Shown piece by piece: positions 55,656-64,000 of a DNA stretch of 64,000 nt. The notes beneath the pieces were generated by a model, which saw nothing but the letters and a program-made list of their open reading frames with translations, had not been told where the DNA came from and ran no database searches. The DNA is taken from positions 1 through 64,000 of the forward strand of contig JAEWEQ010000009.1 in the NCBI GenBank assembly GCA_023389315.1. Reading direction: 5' to 3'. The translations under genes and the position numbers were made by a program. The DNA is from Actinomycetes bacterium. Its GTDB lineage: Bacteria; Actinomycetota; Actinomycetes; Actinomycetales; Actinomycetaceae. Position 1 is the stretch's first letter, and each line of letters begins with the position of its first letter.

Positions 55656-57584
55656 CTAGTCGTTTTCCTTCGGCGTGGTCTTTGCCACCGTCATTAAGAA
55701 CTCGGCGTTGGAGCCGGTGTCCTTCAAACGATCCAGCATAAGTTCCAGGGCCTGCTGCTGTTCCAGGTTGCCCAGCACGCGGCGCAAGCGCCACATAATC
55801 GCCAGCTCTTCCTTCTTGAACAGCATCTCTTCGCGGCGGGTACCCGAAGCGTTGACATCCACCGCCGGGAAGATGCGTCGGTCTGCCAACTGGCGCGAAA
55901 GGCGCAGTTCCATGTTGCCGGTTCCCTTGAACTCTTCGAAGATCACTTCGTCCATCTTCGAACCGGTTTCCACCAGAGCGGAAGCAATGATGGTGAGGGA
56001 CCCGCCGTCCTCGATATTGCGGGCCGCACCGAAGAACTTCTTCGGCGGGTAAAGCGCGGAAGCGTCCACACCACCGGAAAGAATACGACCCGAAGCGGGA
56101 GCCGCCAGGTTGTAAGCACGACCCAAACGGGTAATGGAGTCCAGCAACACCACCACGTCCTGGCCCAGCTCCACCAGGCGCTTAGCGCGTTCGATCGCCA
56201 GCTCCGCCACCGTGGTGTGATCCGAAGCGGGACGGTCGAAGGTGGAGGCAATGACCTCGCCCTTCACCGTGCGCTGCATGTCGGTTACTTCTTCAGGACG
56301 TTCATCCACCAACACCACCATCAGGTGGACTTCTGGGTTGTTTTGCGAAATCGCGTTCGCGATCTGCTGCATGATGATGGTCTTACCAGCCTTGGGCGGG
56401 GAGACAATCAAACCACGCTGCCCCTTCCCAATGGGAGAGACCAAGTCGATGATACGCGGGGTGATGGCCTTCGGGGTGGTCTCCAAGCGCAGCTGTTCGG
56501 TGGGATACAGCGGGGTGAGCTTGGAAAACTCCCGGCGTGCCAATGCCTGTTCGGTGGTGAGACCGTTAACTGAATCAAGGCGCACCAAAGCGTTGTACTT
56601 TTGGCGCTGACGTTCACCCTCACGCGGCTGGCGCACCGCGCCCACTACCGCGTCACCGGGACGCAGTCCCCAGCGGCGCACGTTCCCCAGCGTGACGTAC
56701 ACGTCGTTGGGGCCGGGCAGGTAGCCAGAAGTGCGCACGAAGGCGTGGTTCTCCTGGACTTCCAGGATGCCGCCGATGGGGATTAAGACGTCGTCTTCTT
56801 GCAGCTCGGTTTCGCGTTCTTCGCGCCCATTGCGACGCTTATTGCGCTCGCGGCCGCGGCGGCGGCGTCCACCGCGTTCGTCGCGGTCCTCACGCTCACG
56901 CTGATTGCGGGTGGAGCGGCGACGCGAAGCGCGATCATCGTCCTCGCTGTCATTGTCAGCCGATGGCAGTTTGATGTCATCAAGGGTTTCCGCCGGGTGC
57001 CGGTCGGTCTCCCCCTCGTGGCGACGATGCGCAGGAGCGTCGGTGTCCGCCTGGGACTTGCGCATCTGACCCAGTTCTGCGCTGAGGTCAACGCGACGCT
57101 GGTCGGGGGTACCTTGACCCAGTGAGGCGCCGCGGCGGCGGCGCTTGCGCGCTTGATCGCCGTCGTCTTCCCCACCCTCGGAGTTCGTATCGACCGCATC
57201 GACGCGCGGCTTGTCCAGTTTCACAGCCGCCTGCTGTTCACTATCACGCTGGGAGCGCTGGGTGGTGTCGGTGCTGTCCATGGTGGCAGCGCGGCGGGGA
57301 CGACGCCCGCGTGAGCTTTTCTCAGCTAAGGCGGCAGCGTCCCGGGCAGCCGGGGCCGCCGTGGTTTCTTTGGAGTTAGCCCCTTCTTGCGGCTTCTGGG
57401 TTCCTGCGCCACCGGTGCGGGCATCCCGGATGAGGGCGATCAGCTCTGGCCGGCGCATCTTCGCGTTAGCTGCGAGCCCCATCTGATCCGCGAGTTCTTG
57501 CAGTTCCGCAAGTCGCAGGGTAGATAGGGGGCGCTTTTTGGGGGTATTGGTTTCGCTCAAGGAGTTTTCCTCACTCGGTAACAT
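55656..57584 (-). CDS. rho: Transcription termination factor Rho
   Basis: Up to 642 residues. Hexameric RNA helicase. N-terminal helical part ('[18 protein letters not shown]'), a 180-residue Arg/Asp/Glu/Gly-rich insertion (about 60-245) typical of actinobacterial Rho, the cold-shock RNA-binding domain ('[19 protein letters not shown]'), Walker A '[20 protein letters not shown]', '[12 protein letters not shown]', and R-loop region '[20 protein letters not shown]'. The start may be ATG 57584 or TTG 57560; the latter has GAGG eight bases upstream. The residues around the bicyclomycin pocket look intact. Preceded by a leader of about 180 bases. Confidence 0.97.
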   Translation of the reverse strand: MLPSEENSLSETNTPKKRPLSTLRLAELQELADQMGLAANAKMRRPELIALIRDARTGGAGTQKPQEGANSKETTAAPAARDAAALAEKSSRGRRPRRAATMDSTDTTQRSQRDSEQQAAVKLDKPRVDAVDTNSEGGEDDGDQARKRRRRGASLGQGTPDQRRVDLSAELGQMRKSQADTDAPAHRRHEGETDRHPAETLDDIKLPSADNDSEDDDRASRRRSTRNQREREDRDERGGRRRRGRERNKRRNGREERETELQEDDVLIPIGGILEVQENHAFVRTSGYLPGPNDVYVTLGNVRRWGLRPGDAVVGAVRQPREGERQRQKYNALVRLDSVNGLTTEQALARREFSKLTPLYPTEQLRLETTPKAITPRIIDLVSPIGKGQRGLIVSPPKAGKTIIMQQIANAISQNNPEVHLMVVLVDERPEEVTDMQRTVKGEVIASTFDRPASDHTTVAELAIERAKRLVELGQDVVVLLDSITRLGRAYNLAAPASGRILSGGVDASALYPPKKFFGAARNIEDGGSLTIIASALVETGSKMDEVIFEEFKGTGNMELRLSRQLADRRIFPAVDVNASGTRREEMLFKKEELAIMWRLRRVLGNLEQQQALELMLDRLKDTGSNAEFLMTVAKTTPKEND

Positions 57585-57762
57585 GCCAAGGTTTTTGACA
57601 TATGAAAACCGTGACCATATTAGGTACGGGGATGTTTTTCATGGTTTCGAACGATCGAGTTGTGTTCGCCATTTCGCCCCCAAAAGGGGAAGGCTTGAAC
57701 ACCTCATGAAAACTTAGATACCAACCGGAGCTGGCATTGGTTCTTTTCGAACCCTCGCAGTG

Positions 57763-57768
57763 AGTATA
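57763..57768 (-). promoter_or_regulatory. Candidate rho promoter -10 (TATACT)
   Basis: Minus strand TATACT in the context TGTTATACT. A -35-like TTGTAA lies 19 bases upstream, a long spacer. The long untranslated leader would fit autoregulated rho genes; inference. Confidence 0.4.
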
Positions 57769-57827
57769 ACACTACTGGGCAATCCACTTACAAGCGAAAA
57801 GCCGCCAGATCTGAGTTTCCCACGGTC

Positions 57828-57865
57828 AAATACTTCACAGTCACGCAAATACTTCACAGTCACGC
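57828..57865. repeat. Perfect 19-bp tandem duplication
   Basis: AAATACTTCACAGTCACGC at 57828-57846 is repeated exactly at 57847-57865, just upstream of the candidate rho promoter and 55 bases after the thrB stop. Confidence 0.9.
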
Positions 57866-57919
57866 CACCTGCCCGTGTATCACCTACCGACGCAGTTACT
57901 GCCAGTAGCGACCAACATC

Positions 57920-59065
57920 TCAGTCGATTGTCTGCCCCAGGCGGCTCACCCGCAGCTTAGCGCCACTACTTTCCAACGGCAGGCGCTCCACCTGCCACCC
58001 AGCGGCGCGGGCTTCTTCCACCAGCGCTAACGGCAGCGCATCCAGTACCAGTACCGAGGGGCCCGCCCCCGAAATCACTGCCGGATACCCCTGGTCGCGC
58101 AGCAGGTCCACCAGCGCCATAGTCGCTGGCATAACCGGGCGTCGGTAGTCTTGGTGTAAAGCATCCGCCGTGGCATCCATCAGGTGCGCACGCGGGGCGA
58201 CGCCGGCCAAGATCAGCGCCAGCAAGCTAGCGCGCGCCACGTTGAAAGCGGCTTCTTCGTGGGGTACTTCCATCGGTAGGGCCCGCCGGGCTTGCTCGGT
58301 GGAGACCCGGAACTTCGGGACCAACACGGTGCAGGCAAGGCCATCAGCAGTTCCCAAACGCGCCACCCGGGCTACCTGGTCGTGCTGGGGCCCCTGATCA
58401 AATACCTCCCTGGCACCAGTTCGAGACAGTGCGAGGGCGCAGTGACGGTCGGCAATGAAACTACTGATCTCAGATTCGCCAGTCTGGGCGGGACCTTGCG
58501 TGAGGGGCTCTTCCTCTTCGCAGTCTTCCTGCGGTCCCCCACTACCAGCGTCACCGCAGCTATCTGGGCCGACACCGTCCTCGCCACTTCCGGGGCGCGG
58601 CGCGCTTCCCATCCACGCCAGGGTGACGCCACCAAAGATCGCTGGCGCCACGTTATCAGGGTGGCCTTCCATCTCGGTTGCCAACTGCAGTACGTCCGCG
58701 TCTGTCAAGCATTGCGGGCCCACCAGTCCGCGGGCCAGCTGAATGCCCGCCACGATCGCGGCCGCTGATGAGCCCAATCCGGACCCATGGGGGATACGGT
58801 TCACGCAGCTAATATGCAACCCCACTTGGGAAGTTCCCAGTACGTCTAAAGTGTGGTGGGCAGCGGCCGCTACCAGGTTGTTTGACCCAGTGGGGACCTC
58901 CCCCGCTCCCACGCCGGTAACTTCCACGCGGGTGGGGCCGGTAGTGGCCCACAGGTCAGCGGTGTCACGCAAACCCAACGCCAAGCCCATGCAGTCGTAG
59001 CCGGGTCCAAGGTTGGCACTGGTAGCTGGTACCGTTACGCGGACGTGATCATTTACCAGCCGCAT
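57920..59065 (-). CDS. thrB: Homoserine kinase
   Basis: 381 residues, GHMP kinase making O-phosphohomoserine for threonine. ATP motif 'PHGSGLGSSAAAIVAG' at 92-107, N-terminal 'VRVTVPATSANLGPGYDCMG', C-terminal 'YPAVISGAGPSVLVLDAL'. Ordinary ThrB is about 310 residues; this one has an additional acidic Gly/Glu/Cys-containing segment at about 155-230 between 'VTLAWMG' and 'ACTVLVPKF'. ATG 59065 lies four bases after hom, with GAAGGG upstream, so the two form an operon. Confidence 0.93.
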   Translation of the reverse strand: MRLVNDHVRVTVPATSANLGPGYDCMGLALGLRDTADLWATTGPTRVEVTGVGAGEVPTGSNNLVAAAAHHTLDVLGTSQVGLHISCVNRIPHGSGLGSSAAAIVAGIQLARGLVGPQCLTDADVLQLATEMEGHPDNVAPAIFGGVTLAWMGSAPRPGSGEDGVGPDSCGDAGSGGPQEDCEEEEPLTQGPAQTGESEISSFIADRHCALALSRTGAREVFDQGPQHDQVARVARLGTADGLACTVLVPKFRVSTEQARRALPMEVPHEEAAFNVARASLLALILAGVAPRAHLMDATADALHQDYRRPVMPATMALVDLLRDQGYPAVISGAGPSVLVLDALPLALVEEARAAGWQVERLPLESSGAKLRVSRLGQTID

Positions 59066-59069
59066 TCAT

Positions 59070-60362
59070 CTACCCTTCGATTCGCAGCACTGATTCAATC
59101 CCGAGCACTTGCTCGCTTTCACGCAGCGCTGCAATGGTAGCTTGCACCTCACCTTGCAAGGCTTCGTGTGTGGTTACCACAATATCGACTTGGGACGGTG
59201 CGCCGTGGTCTTGATGCACCGTTTCCAAAGAAATCCCATGCGCGGAGAAAATTCCCGCCACCGTCGCCAAGACCCCGGCGGTATCGGGCACCCGGATACG
59301 CAAGTAGTAGCGCGTGGGAATGGAGTTGGGGTCCATCACCGGCAGCTGCGCGTAGCAAGATTCACGCGGCGCGTGGCCGCCGTGGGCGCGGTGAGAGGCA
59401 GCCGCCACCAGGTCTGACAAGACCGCTGAGGCGGTGGGAGCCCCGCCCGCTCCCTGGCCGTAGAACATTAAACGCCCAGCGGCTTCGCCTTCCAAGATCA
59501 CCGCATTGTAGGCCCCGTTCACGCTGGCCAACGGGTGGGAGGTGGGCAACATGGCGGGGTACACCTGGGCGCGGATGCGATCGCCCTCGCCGGTGCAAAC
59601 TCGCTCCGCGATCGCCAGTAACTTAATCACCTGTCCGCGGGCGCGCGCGTTCGCGATGTCAGTGGCACTTACCTTGGTGATGCCTTCGACTTCCACCTGC
59701 TCAATCGACACGCGTGAGTGGAACGCCAGGGACGCCATAATGGCGCACTTGGCTGCCGCATCCAGGCCTTCCACGTCCGCCGTGGGATCGGCCTCGGCGA
59801 AGCCGGCTTCCTGGGCCTGTGCTAGGGCTTGGGAGTATTCAGCGCCGGTGGAGGCCATCTGGTCGAGGATGAAGTTAGTGGTGCCGTTGACAATGCCCAA
59901 CACCTTCATAATGCGGTCCCCGGTGAGGGATTCTCGCAGTCCATAAACGATTGGCACCGCGCCGGCGACCGCGGCCTCGTAGTACAGGTCCGCTTCGCTC
60001 GCTTCCGCCAGTTCGTAGAGTTCCGGCCCGTGGGTGGCCAGCAGCGCCTTGTTGCCAGTAATCACGGTGGAACCTTGCTGCAGGGCTTGTTTGACGTAGG
60101 TGAAGGCCGGTTCGATCCCCCCGATCAGTTCAATCACAATGTCGGCGCCGGCCATGGCTGCGGCCGCGTCGGTGGTGATCAGCTTCGGGTCGATCTCGAC
60201 GCTGCGGGGCGCCTGCGGGTTGCGCACCACCACGTTCTTCAGTTCCAACGTGGCGCCGGCGCGCGCACCGAGTTCTTCCCCCCGTTCGGTGAGCAGCCGG
60301 ATCACTTCCGACCCGACGGTACCTGCCCCCAGGGCGGTGATGCGTACTACTGGTGCCTTCAT
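59070..60362 (-). CDS. hom: Homoserine dehydrogenase
   Basis: 430 residues. Reduces aspartate semialdehyde to homoserine. NAD(P) fold 'ITALGAGTVGSEVIRLLTER', 'SVATDIANAR', catalytic region 'AGFAEADPTADVEGLDAAAK', and a C-terminal ACT domain (about 350-425, 'YYLRIRVPDTAGVLATVAGI') for threonine feedback. ATG 60362 chosen from the family start; the frame runs 16 codons further with a Pro/Asn-rich stretch. The ThrC gene is not adjacent. Confidence 0.96.
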   Translation of the reverse strand: MKAPVVRITALGAGTVGSEVIRLLTERGEELGARAGATLELKNVVVRNPQAPRSVEIDPKLITTDAAAAMAGADIVIELIGGIEPAFTYVKQALQQGSTVITGNKALLATHGPELYELAEASEADLYYEAAVAGAVPIVYGLRESLTGDRIMKVLGIVNGTTNFILDQMASTGAEYSQALAQAQEAGFAEADPTADVEGLDAAAKCAIMASLAFHSRVSIEQVEVEGITKVSATDIANARARGQVIKLLAIAERVCTGEGDRIRAQVYPAMLPTSHPLASVNGAYNAVILEGEAAGRLMFYGQGAGGAPTASAVLSDLVAAASHRAHGGHAPRESCYAQLPVMDPNSIPTRYYLRIRVPDTAGVLATVAGIFSAHGISLETVHQDHGAPSQVDIVVTTHEALQGEVQATIAALRESEQVLGIESVLRIEG

Positions 60363-60439
60363 GGATGGGATCTCTTTCTTAGGTTGTGGAGGGTTGGGAT
60401 TTGGCTGCAAACTGTGTCTTAGCTGGTCCGCCGGCTACT

Positions 60440-61840
60440 TCACGAGGACGGGAACCGCCGCATGAGGTCATCTACCGTTTCCGGTTGCACCACCCATTGG
60501 GCGCTGCCGGCTTTCACTCCCAGGGTGCCGGGGCGGGGGAACATGTTGTAGTTCGAAGCCATGGCATGCCCGTAGGCTCCGGTGGCGGGCACCGCCAGCA
60601 GGTCACCGCGTCGAATGTCTCCCGGTAGGGCCACATCGTGGATGACGATGTCCCCCGATTCACAGTGTCCGCCCACTACGCGACACAGGGTCGGCGCGGC
60701 GGTCGACGTCCGGTTCGCCAACGTCGCGGTGTATTTCGCTTCGTACAGCGCGGGGCGAATATTGTCTGACATGCCACCGTCAACGGAAATGTAGCGCCGC
60801 GTCCCACCGTCTTCCAACGGTACGTCCTTGATAGTGCCCACCCGGTAGAGGGTGATCGTTGCCGGTCCAATGGTAGAGCGACCCGGTTCAATAGATACGC
60901 GCGGCACCGGCACTTGGTGCTCTTCGCAAGCAGTTTTGACCGCCCTCGCCAAGGCTGCTGCTACCGCGCCTTGGCTGGGAGGCTGCGGGTCGGCCCCGGT
61001 GTAGGCAATGGCATACCCGCCGCCCAGGTCGACTTCCTCAGTGGTGATGCCTTTTTGTGCCAGTTCCGCCACCAGTGACATCAGGCGCTGTGCAGATTGA
61101 GAGAAAGCTTCCAGATCGAAGATTTGCGATCCGATGTGGGCGTGCAGGCCGAGGAACTCTAGATCGGGGTTGGCGGCGATTGCTTCGGCCACCTCCCTCG
61201 CTGCGCCGGTGGCCAGGGATAGACCAAATTTTTGATCCTCGTGAGCGGTAGCGATGAAATGGTGGCCTCCGGCGTGCACCCCGGTGGTCACCCGTACCAT
61301 CACGCGTGCGCGCCGCCCGTGTTGCTTCGCCACTGCGGCGATGCGCGCCACTTCTTCGCGGCTGTCCACCACGATCCGCCCGATGCCTCGCTCCCCTGCC
61401 TGCAGCGCCAGGGTGAGAGCAGCGTCAGATTTGTCATTGCCATGCAGTCCCACCGTATCTGGATCAGCGCCGGCTGCGAGTGCGCAGTGTAACTCCCCCA
61501 GCGAGGCGGTGTCGATTCCCATGCCGGCACCGCTGACGATGCCTACCACGGCGGGCGCCATCATAGCTTTAGCGGCGTAGTAGGCGCCGCCACCCGCGAA
61601 TCCGTATCCGTCCCAAAACTCTTCTGCCATGGCGGTGGACCAAACTTGCGCTCGTCCCGCCAGGTCGTCCAGGTCGAGGACGTAGACGGGGGTGGCGTAG
61701 TCGCGCGCCATGTCGGTAGCGCGGATCCCGCCGATAACAAGGCCCCCGTCCTCGTCGCGCGTGACCGACCACGGCCACAGGTCGGGTCGGTCTTGCGGTT
61801 CGGGGCAGATGAGTTCGGCGAGGGGGGATTCAGCGTTCAA
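60440..61840 (-). CDS. lysA: Diaminopimelate decarboxylase
   Basis: 466 residues. Last step of lysine synthesis. PLP lysine in 'GGAYYAAKAMMAPAVVGI', 'GLHAHIGSQIFDLEAFSQSA', Gly-rich 'VDLGGGYAIAYTG', 'CRVVGGHCESGDIVIHDVAL'. TTG 61840 is the start, supported by AGGAGG six bases upstream. The last codons include a CGTCCTCG word (60443-60450) immediately before the stop. Confidence 0.96.
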   Translation of the reverse strand: MNAESPLAELICPEPQDRPDLWPWSVTRDEDGGLVIGGIRATDMARDYATPVYVLDLDDLAGRAQVWSTAMAEEFWDGYGFAGGGAYYAAKAMMAPAVVGIVSGAGMGIDTASLGELHCALAAGADPDTVGLHGNDKSDAALTLALQAGERGIGRIVVDSREEVARIAAVAKQHGRRARVMVRVTTGVHAGGHHFIATAHEDQKFGLSLATGAAREVAEAIAANPDLEFLGLHAHIGSQIFDLEAFSQSAQRLMSLVAELAQKGITTEEVDLGGGYAIAYTGADPQPPSQGAVAAALARAVKTACEEHQVPVPRVSIEPGRSTIGPATITLYRVGTIKDVPLEDGGTRRYISVDGGMSDNIRPALYEAKYTATLANRTSTAAPTLCRVVGGHCESGDIVIHDVALPGDIRRGDLLAVPATGAYGHAMASNYNMFPRPGTLGVKAGSAQWVVQPETVDDLMRRFPSS

Positions 61841-61920
61841 TAGCGACCTCCTGGTTGGTTGCCACCTACTGTCTCACGTTCCCGCTACCTTTGGCGCTCC
61901 CGCCCGCCATGCGGAATTAC

Positions 61921-61957
61921 GTAGGCGCGCCGCCCGGAGTCGAGGCGGCGCACCTAC
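61921..61957. terminator. Hairpin downstream of argS
   Basis: GTAGGCGCGCCGCC (61921-61934) pairs with GGCGGCGCACCTAC (61944-61957) with one mismatch. On the plus strand CTTTT follows, on the minus strand no T-run, so its efficiency for argS is uncertain. A CGAGGACG word lies at 61972. Confidence 0.5.
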
Positions 61958-62002
61958 CTTTTCCACTTGTACGAGGACGTTCCTCGCGTTGGCGCTAGCG
62001 CG

Positions 62003-63682
62003 TCACATGCGTTCGGGGGCGGTAACTCCCAGTAGTTCCAAGCCGTTGCGCAGCACTTGGCCGGTGGCGTCGTTTAGCCACAGGCGTGCCACGTGGGATT
62101 CATCCACCGATTCGTCAGCGCGCGGCGTCACGCGGCACTGTCCGTACCAGGTGTGGTAGGTGGCGGCCAAGGATTCCAGGTAGCGGGCCACCCGGTGGGG
62201 TTCGCGCAGTTGCGCGGCTTGCGACACCACCGCGGGGAAGGTCGCCAGGGCGCCCAGCAGGGCGGCATCAGCTTCGTGGTCTAGCGCGGCGGGGCTGAAG
62301 CCGCTGTCGCGTGAGACCCCGTGCGCGGCGGCGTTGCGCCCCACGTTTGCGGTTCGCGCGTGGGCGTATTGCACGTAGTAAACCGGATTCTCGTTGGTGT
62401 TCGAGCTGAGCAGATCCAGGTCGATATCAACCGACTGGTCCATGGAGGTGCGCACCAGCGAGTAGCGGGCCGCGTCGACCCCCACCATATCGACCAGGTC
62501 ATCGAGGGTGACGATGGTGCCGGCGCGCTTGGACATGCGTACCGGCTGTCCGCCGCGTACCAGGTTAACTAACTGGCCAATAATGATCTGCAAGTTGTCG
62601 CCTGGCACGTCGCCAAAAGCCGCACACATCGCCATCATGCGCCCGATGTAGCCATGGTGGTCGGCGCCCAGCAAAAGGATGGACTGGTCGGCGCCGCGCT
62701 CGCGCTTATTCAAGTAGTAGGCGATGTCACCGGCAAAGTAGGCCGCATCCCCGTCGGACTTGATAATCACCCGGTCTTTGTCGTCGCCGAAGTCGGTCGA
62801 GCGCAGCCAGGTGGCGCCGTCGGCCTCGAAGATCACGCCGCGCTCGCGCAGTTTATCGATGGCGTCAGCGACCGCACCGGAGTGGTGGAGGGAGTCTTCG
62901 TGGAAATACACGTCGAACTCCACCCGGAAGTCGGCTAGCTTTTGCTTAATTTCGGCGAACATGAGTTCCACGCCGCGAGCGCGGAAAATCTCTACCGCTT
63001 GGGTTTCAGGCAAGGTGGTGGGGTCTGCCTCCCCAGCAGCGGTAGCGTCGGCCACCACTTGGCTGGCGATGTCGTCAATGTACTGGCCGCCGTACCCGTC
63101 CTCGGGCGTGGGCTGCCCTTGGGCGCGCGCGTAGAGGGACTTCGCGAAACGGTCAATCTGTGCCCCGTGGTCGTTGAAGTAGTATTCGCGCACCACTTCA
63201 GCTCCGCTCTTGACCAGGATCCGGGCGAGCGCATCCCCGGTTGCCGCCCAGCGCGCTCCCCCCAGGTGGATGGGGCCGGTGGGGTTCGCGGAGACGTATT
63301 CGAGGTTGACGACCTTCCCACCCTGGGTTTGGGACGCCCCGTAATCACTGCCGGCCTGCAGGATGGTGCGCGCCAGTTCCCCAGCTGAGGCAGCATCGAG
63401 GGTGAGGTTAATGAACCCTGGTCCGGCGACATCCACTCTCGCAATCCCATCGGCTTGACGTAGGCGCTCAGCGAGTTTTTCGGCGAGGACGCGCGGGGCC
63501 ACGCCCGCGAGCTTCGCCAGGCGCATGGCGACGTTGGTAGCCCAGTCCCCGTGTTCGCGGTTACGAGGGCGTTCAATCAGGCCTTCGTTGGGGATTTGCG
63601 CTGCTTCAAGGTTTATCTCCCCCTCGGCGGCGGCCGCTTGAAGCGTGTCGTGAATGAGTTTTTCCAGATCCTGAGGTGTCAT
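62003..63682 (-). CDS. argS: Arginyl-tRNA synthetase
   Basis: 559 residues. N-terminal tRNA-recognition domain, HIGH-type motif in the form '[20 protein letters not shown]' (last His replaced by Gly), '[20 protein letters not shown]' and '[19 protein letters not shown]' for KMSKS. The C-terminal anticodon domain ends in 'LGVTAPERM'. ATG 63682 lies seven bases after TAGAAT, so it is probably leaderless. First gene of the leftward run argS-lysA-hom-thrB. Confidence 0.96.
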   Translation of the reverse strand: MTPQDLEKLIHDTLQAAAAEGEINLEAAQIPNEGLIERPRNREHGDWATNVAMRLAKLAGVAPRVLAEKLAERLRQADGIARVDVAGPGFINLTLDAASAGELARTILQAGSDYGASQTQGGKVVNLEYVSANPTGPIHLGGARWAATGDALARILVKSGAEVVREYYFNDHGAQIDRFAKSLYARAQGQPTPEDGYGGQYIDDIASQVVADATAAGEADPTTLPETQAVEIFRARGVELMFAEIKQKLADFRVEFDVYFHEDSLHHSGAVADAIDKLRERGVIFEADGATWLRSTDFGDDKDRVIIKSDGDAAYFAGDIAYYLNKRERGADQSILLLGADHHGYIGRMMAMCAAFGDVPGDNLQIIIGQLVNLVRGGQPVRMSKRAGTIVTLDDLVDMVGVDAARYSLVRTSMDQSVDIDLDLLSSNTNENPVYYVQYAHARTANVGRNAAAHGVSRDSGFSPAALDHEADAALLGALATFPAVVSQAAQLREPHRVARYLESLAATYHTWYGQCRVTPRADESVDESHVARLWLNDATGQVLRNGLELLGVTAPERM

Positions 63683-63695
63683 AACGCCGATTCTA
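63683..63695 (-). promoter_or_regulatory. -10 box for leaderless argS mRNA
   Basis: Minus strand TAGAAT (63695-63690), seven bases, ATG 63682. Confidence 0.5.
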
Positions 63696-63800
63696 CGTCT
63701 CTGACCATTGACGCTCCCAATTCGGCAGCGCCGCCACCTAATCCAGGTTCAACCTCACTGCACCGCGAGTCTAGGTTTCGCGCTTGGCTGCGATGGCCGC

Positions 63801-63915
63801 CCCATTCGATCTCCGGCAGACCCGGTCGCTAGCCGACCGCATCACTACCCCATTCGATCTCCGGCAGACCCGGTCGCTAGCCAACCGCATCGCTACCCCA
63901 CCCGATCACCGGCTG
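63801..63915. repeat. 48-bp tandem repeat, about 2.4 copies
   Basis: Copies at 63801-63848 and 63849-63896 differ at three positions; a third partial copy starts at 63897. The period is 16 codons. It lies between argS and the gene entering from the right. Confidence 0.9.
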
Positions 63916-63942
63916 TTATCCGCTTCAGCGCGGGGCGCACCC

Positions 63943-64000
63943 TCAGCGCTGTTGTTCGTACTGGCTCATCAGGTCAATGCGCTCTTGGTGGCGGCTTTCT
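63943..64000 (-). CDS. C-terminus of an unidentified protein (runs off window)
   Basis: The last 18 codons of a leftward gene, ending ...RHQERIDLMSQYEQQR and TGA at 63943. Too short to identify; reading frame chosen because it is open to the window end and has coding-like codon use. Confidence 0.35.
   Translation of the reverse strand, partial: ESRHQERIDLMSQYEQQR

Larger units (their letters stand above)
57585..57919. other. Intergenic region between rho and thrB
   Basis: 335 bases, lower in G+C than the rest. Contains a possible rho promoter (57763-57768), giving a leader of about 180 bases, and a 19-bp perfect tandem duplication. No convincing gene on either strand. Confidence 0.55.

Noticed and set aside
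63230..63310. ArgRS HLGG in place of HIGH as loss of function
   Set aside because: The same form is usual in actinobacterial ArgRS as far as I recall, and the rest of the active site is complete.
63793..64000. Plus-strand open frame with 16-residue repeats at the right edge
   Set aside because: Opposite to the apparent end of a leftward gene, no ribosome site, and cannot be assessed without sequence beyond the window; kept only as a finding on the repeat.

Overview
The window looks like a piece of an Actinomycetota chromosome, G+C about 60% by eye. The gene order argS-lysA-hom-thrB-rho-prfA-prmC-tsaC-wecA-atp operon-DUF2550-nucS, the GlgE (maltose-1-phosphate) glucan pathway, NucS, a MurT/GatD-like pair and an etfB-etfA-cysteine desulfurase-mnmA operon are all typical of that phylum. 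The family is probably close to Actinomycetaceae, but this is inference from content and not a phylogeny. No phage, transposon, integron or CRISPR array was seen; this is core chromosome with small-scale repeats and a few decayed genes.

Layout. 1-8 kb: end of an ABC ATPase, GNAT acetyltransferase, Nei-type glycosylase, GH13 hydrolase, aldose-1-epimerase-like protein, leuS. 7.8-16.9 kb: Dps, HIT protein, an MntR-like regulator coupled to a VKOR protein, two tRNA-Lys, a DUF2384-like protein, a decayed DegT aminotransferase, peroxiredoxin and DJ-1 (divergent), tRNA-Leu, then mnmA/cysteine desulfurase/etfA/etfB. 17-30.8 kb: glycogen and trehalose metabolism (glgX, glgE, treS, maltokinase, glgB) with trpS and a DUF2207 membrane protein between. 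30.9-34.5 kb: amino-acid racemase divergent from a MurT-like/GatD-like pair in which the GatD partner has lost its catalytic Cys and His. 34.6-42.5 kb: thioredoxin-TPR protein, lipoprotein and membrane protein of unknown role, DivIVA-like coiled coil, an alpha/beta-hydrolase without its nucleophile, nagA, nucS. 42.6-50.4 kb: complete F1Fo ATP synthase operon. 50.6-63.7 kb: polyprenyl-phosphate sugar transferase, translation-factor genes, rho, threonine/lysine synthesis genes, argS.

The most striking global signal is a non-palindromic 8-mer, CGAGGACG, found by eye about 55 times (27 on one strand, 28 on the other) against roughly 4 expected from base composition. It occurs in coding and intergenic DNA at similar density, about one per 1.2 kb, and one inverted pair forms a perfect 15-bp hairpin between glgE and treS. 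That is how DNA uptake sequences behave in Neisseriaceae and Pasteurellaceae. I know of no description of one in this phylum, so it is the best candidate here for an undescribed system.

A second global feature is leaderless expression: at least ten genes have a -10-like hexamer ending 6 or 7 bases before the start codon. Several genes (nei, thrB, murT, the GH13 gene) also carry lineage-specific low-complexity insertions or duplicated segments, and many short tandem repeats (17, 19, 21, 28 and 48 bp) lie between genes, which suggests active slippage or duplication.
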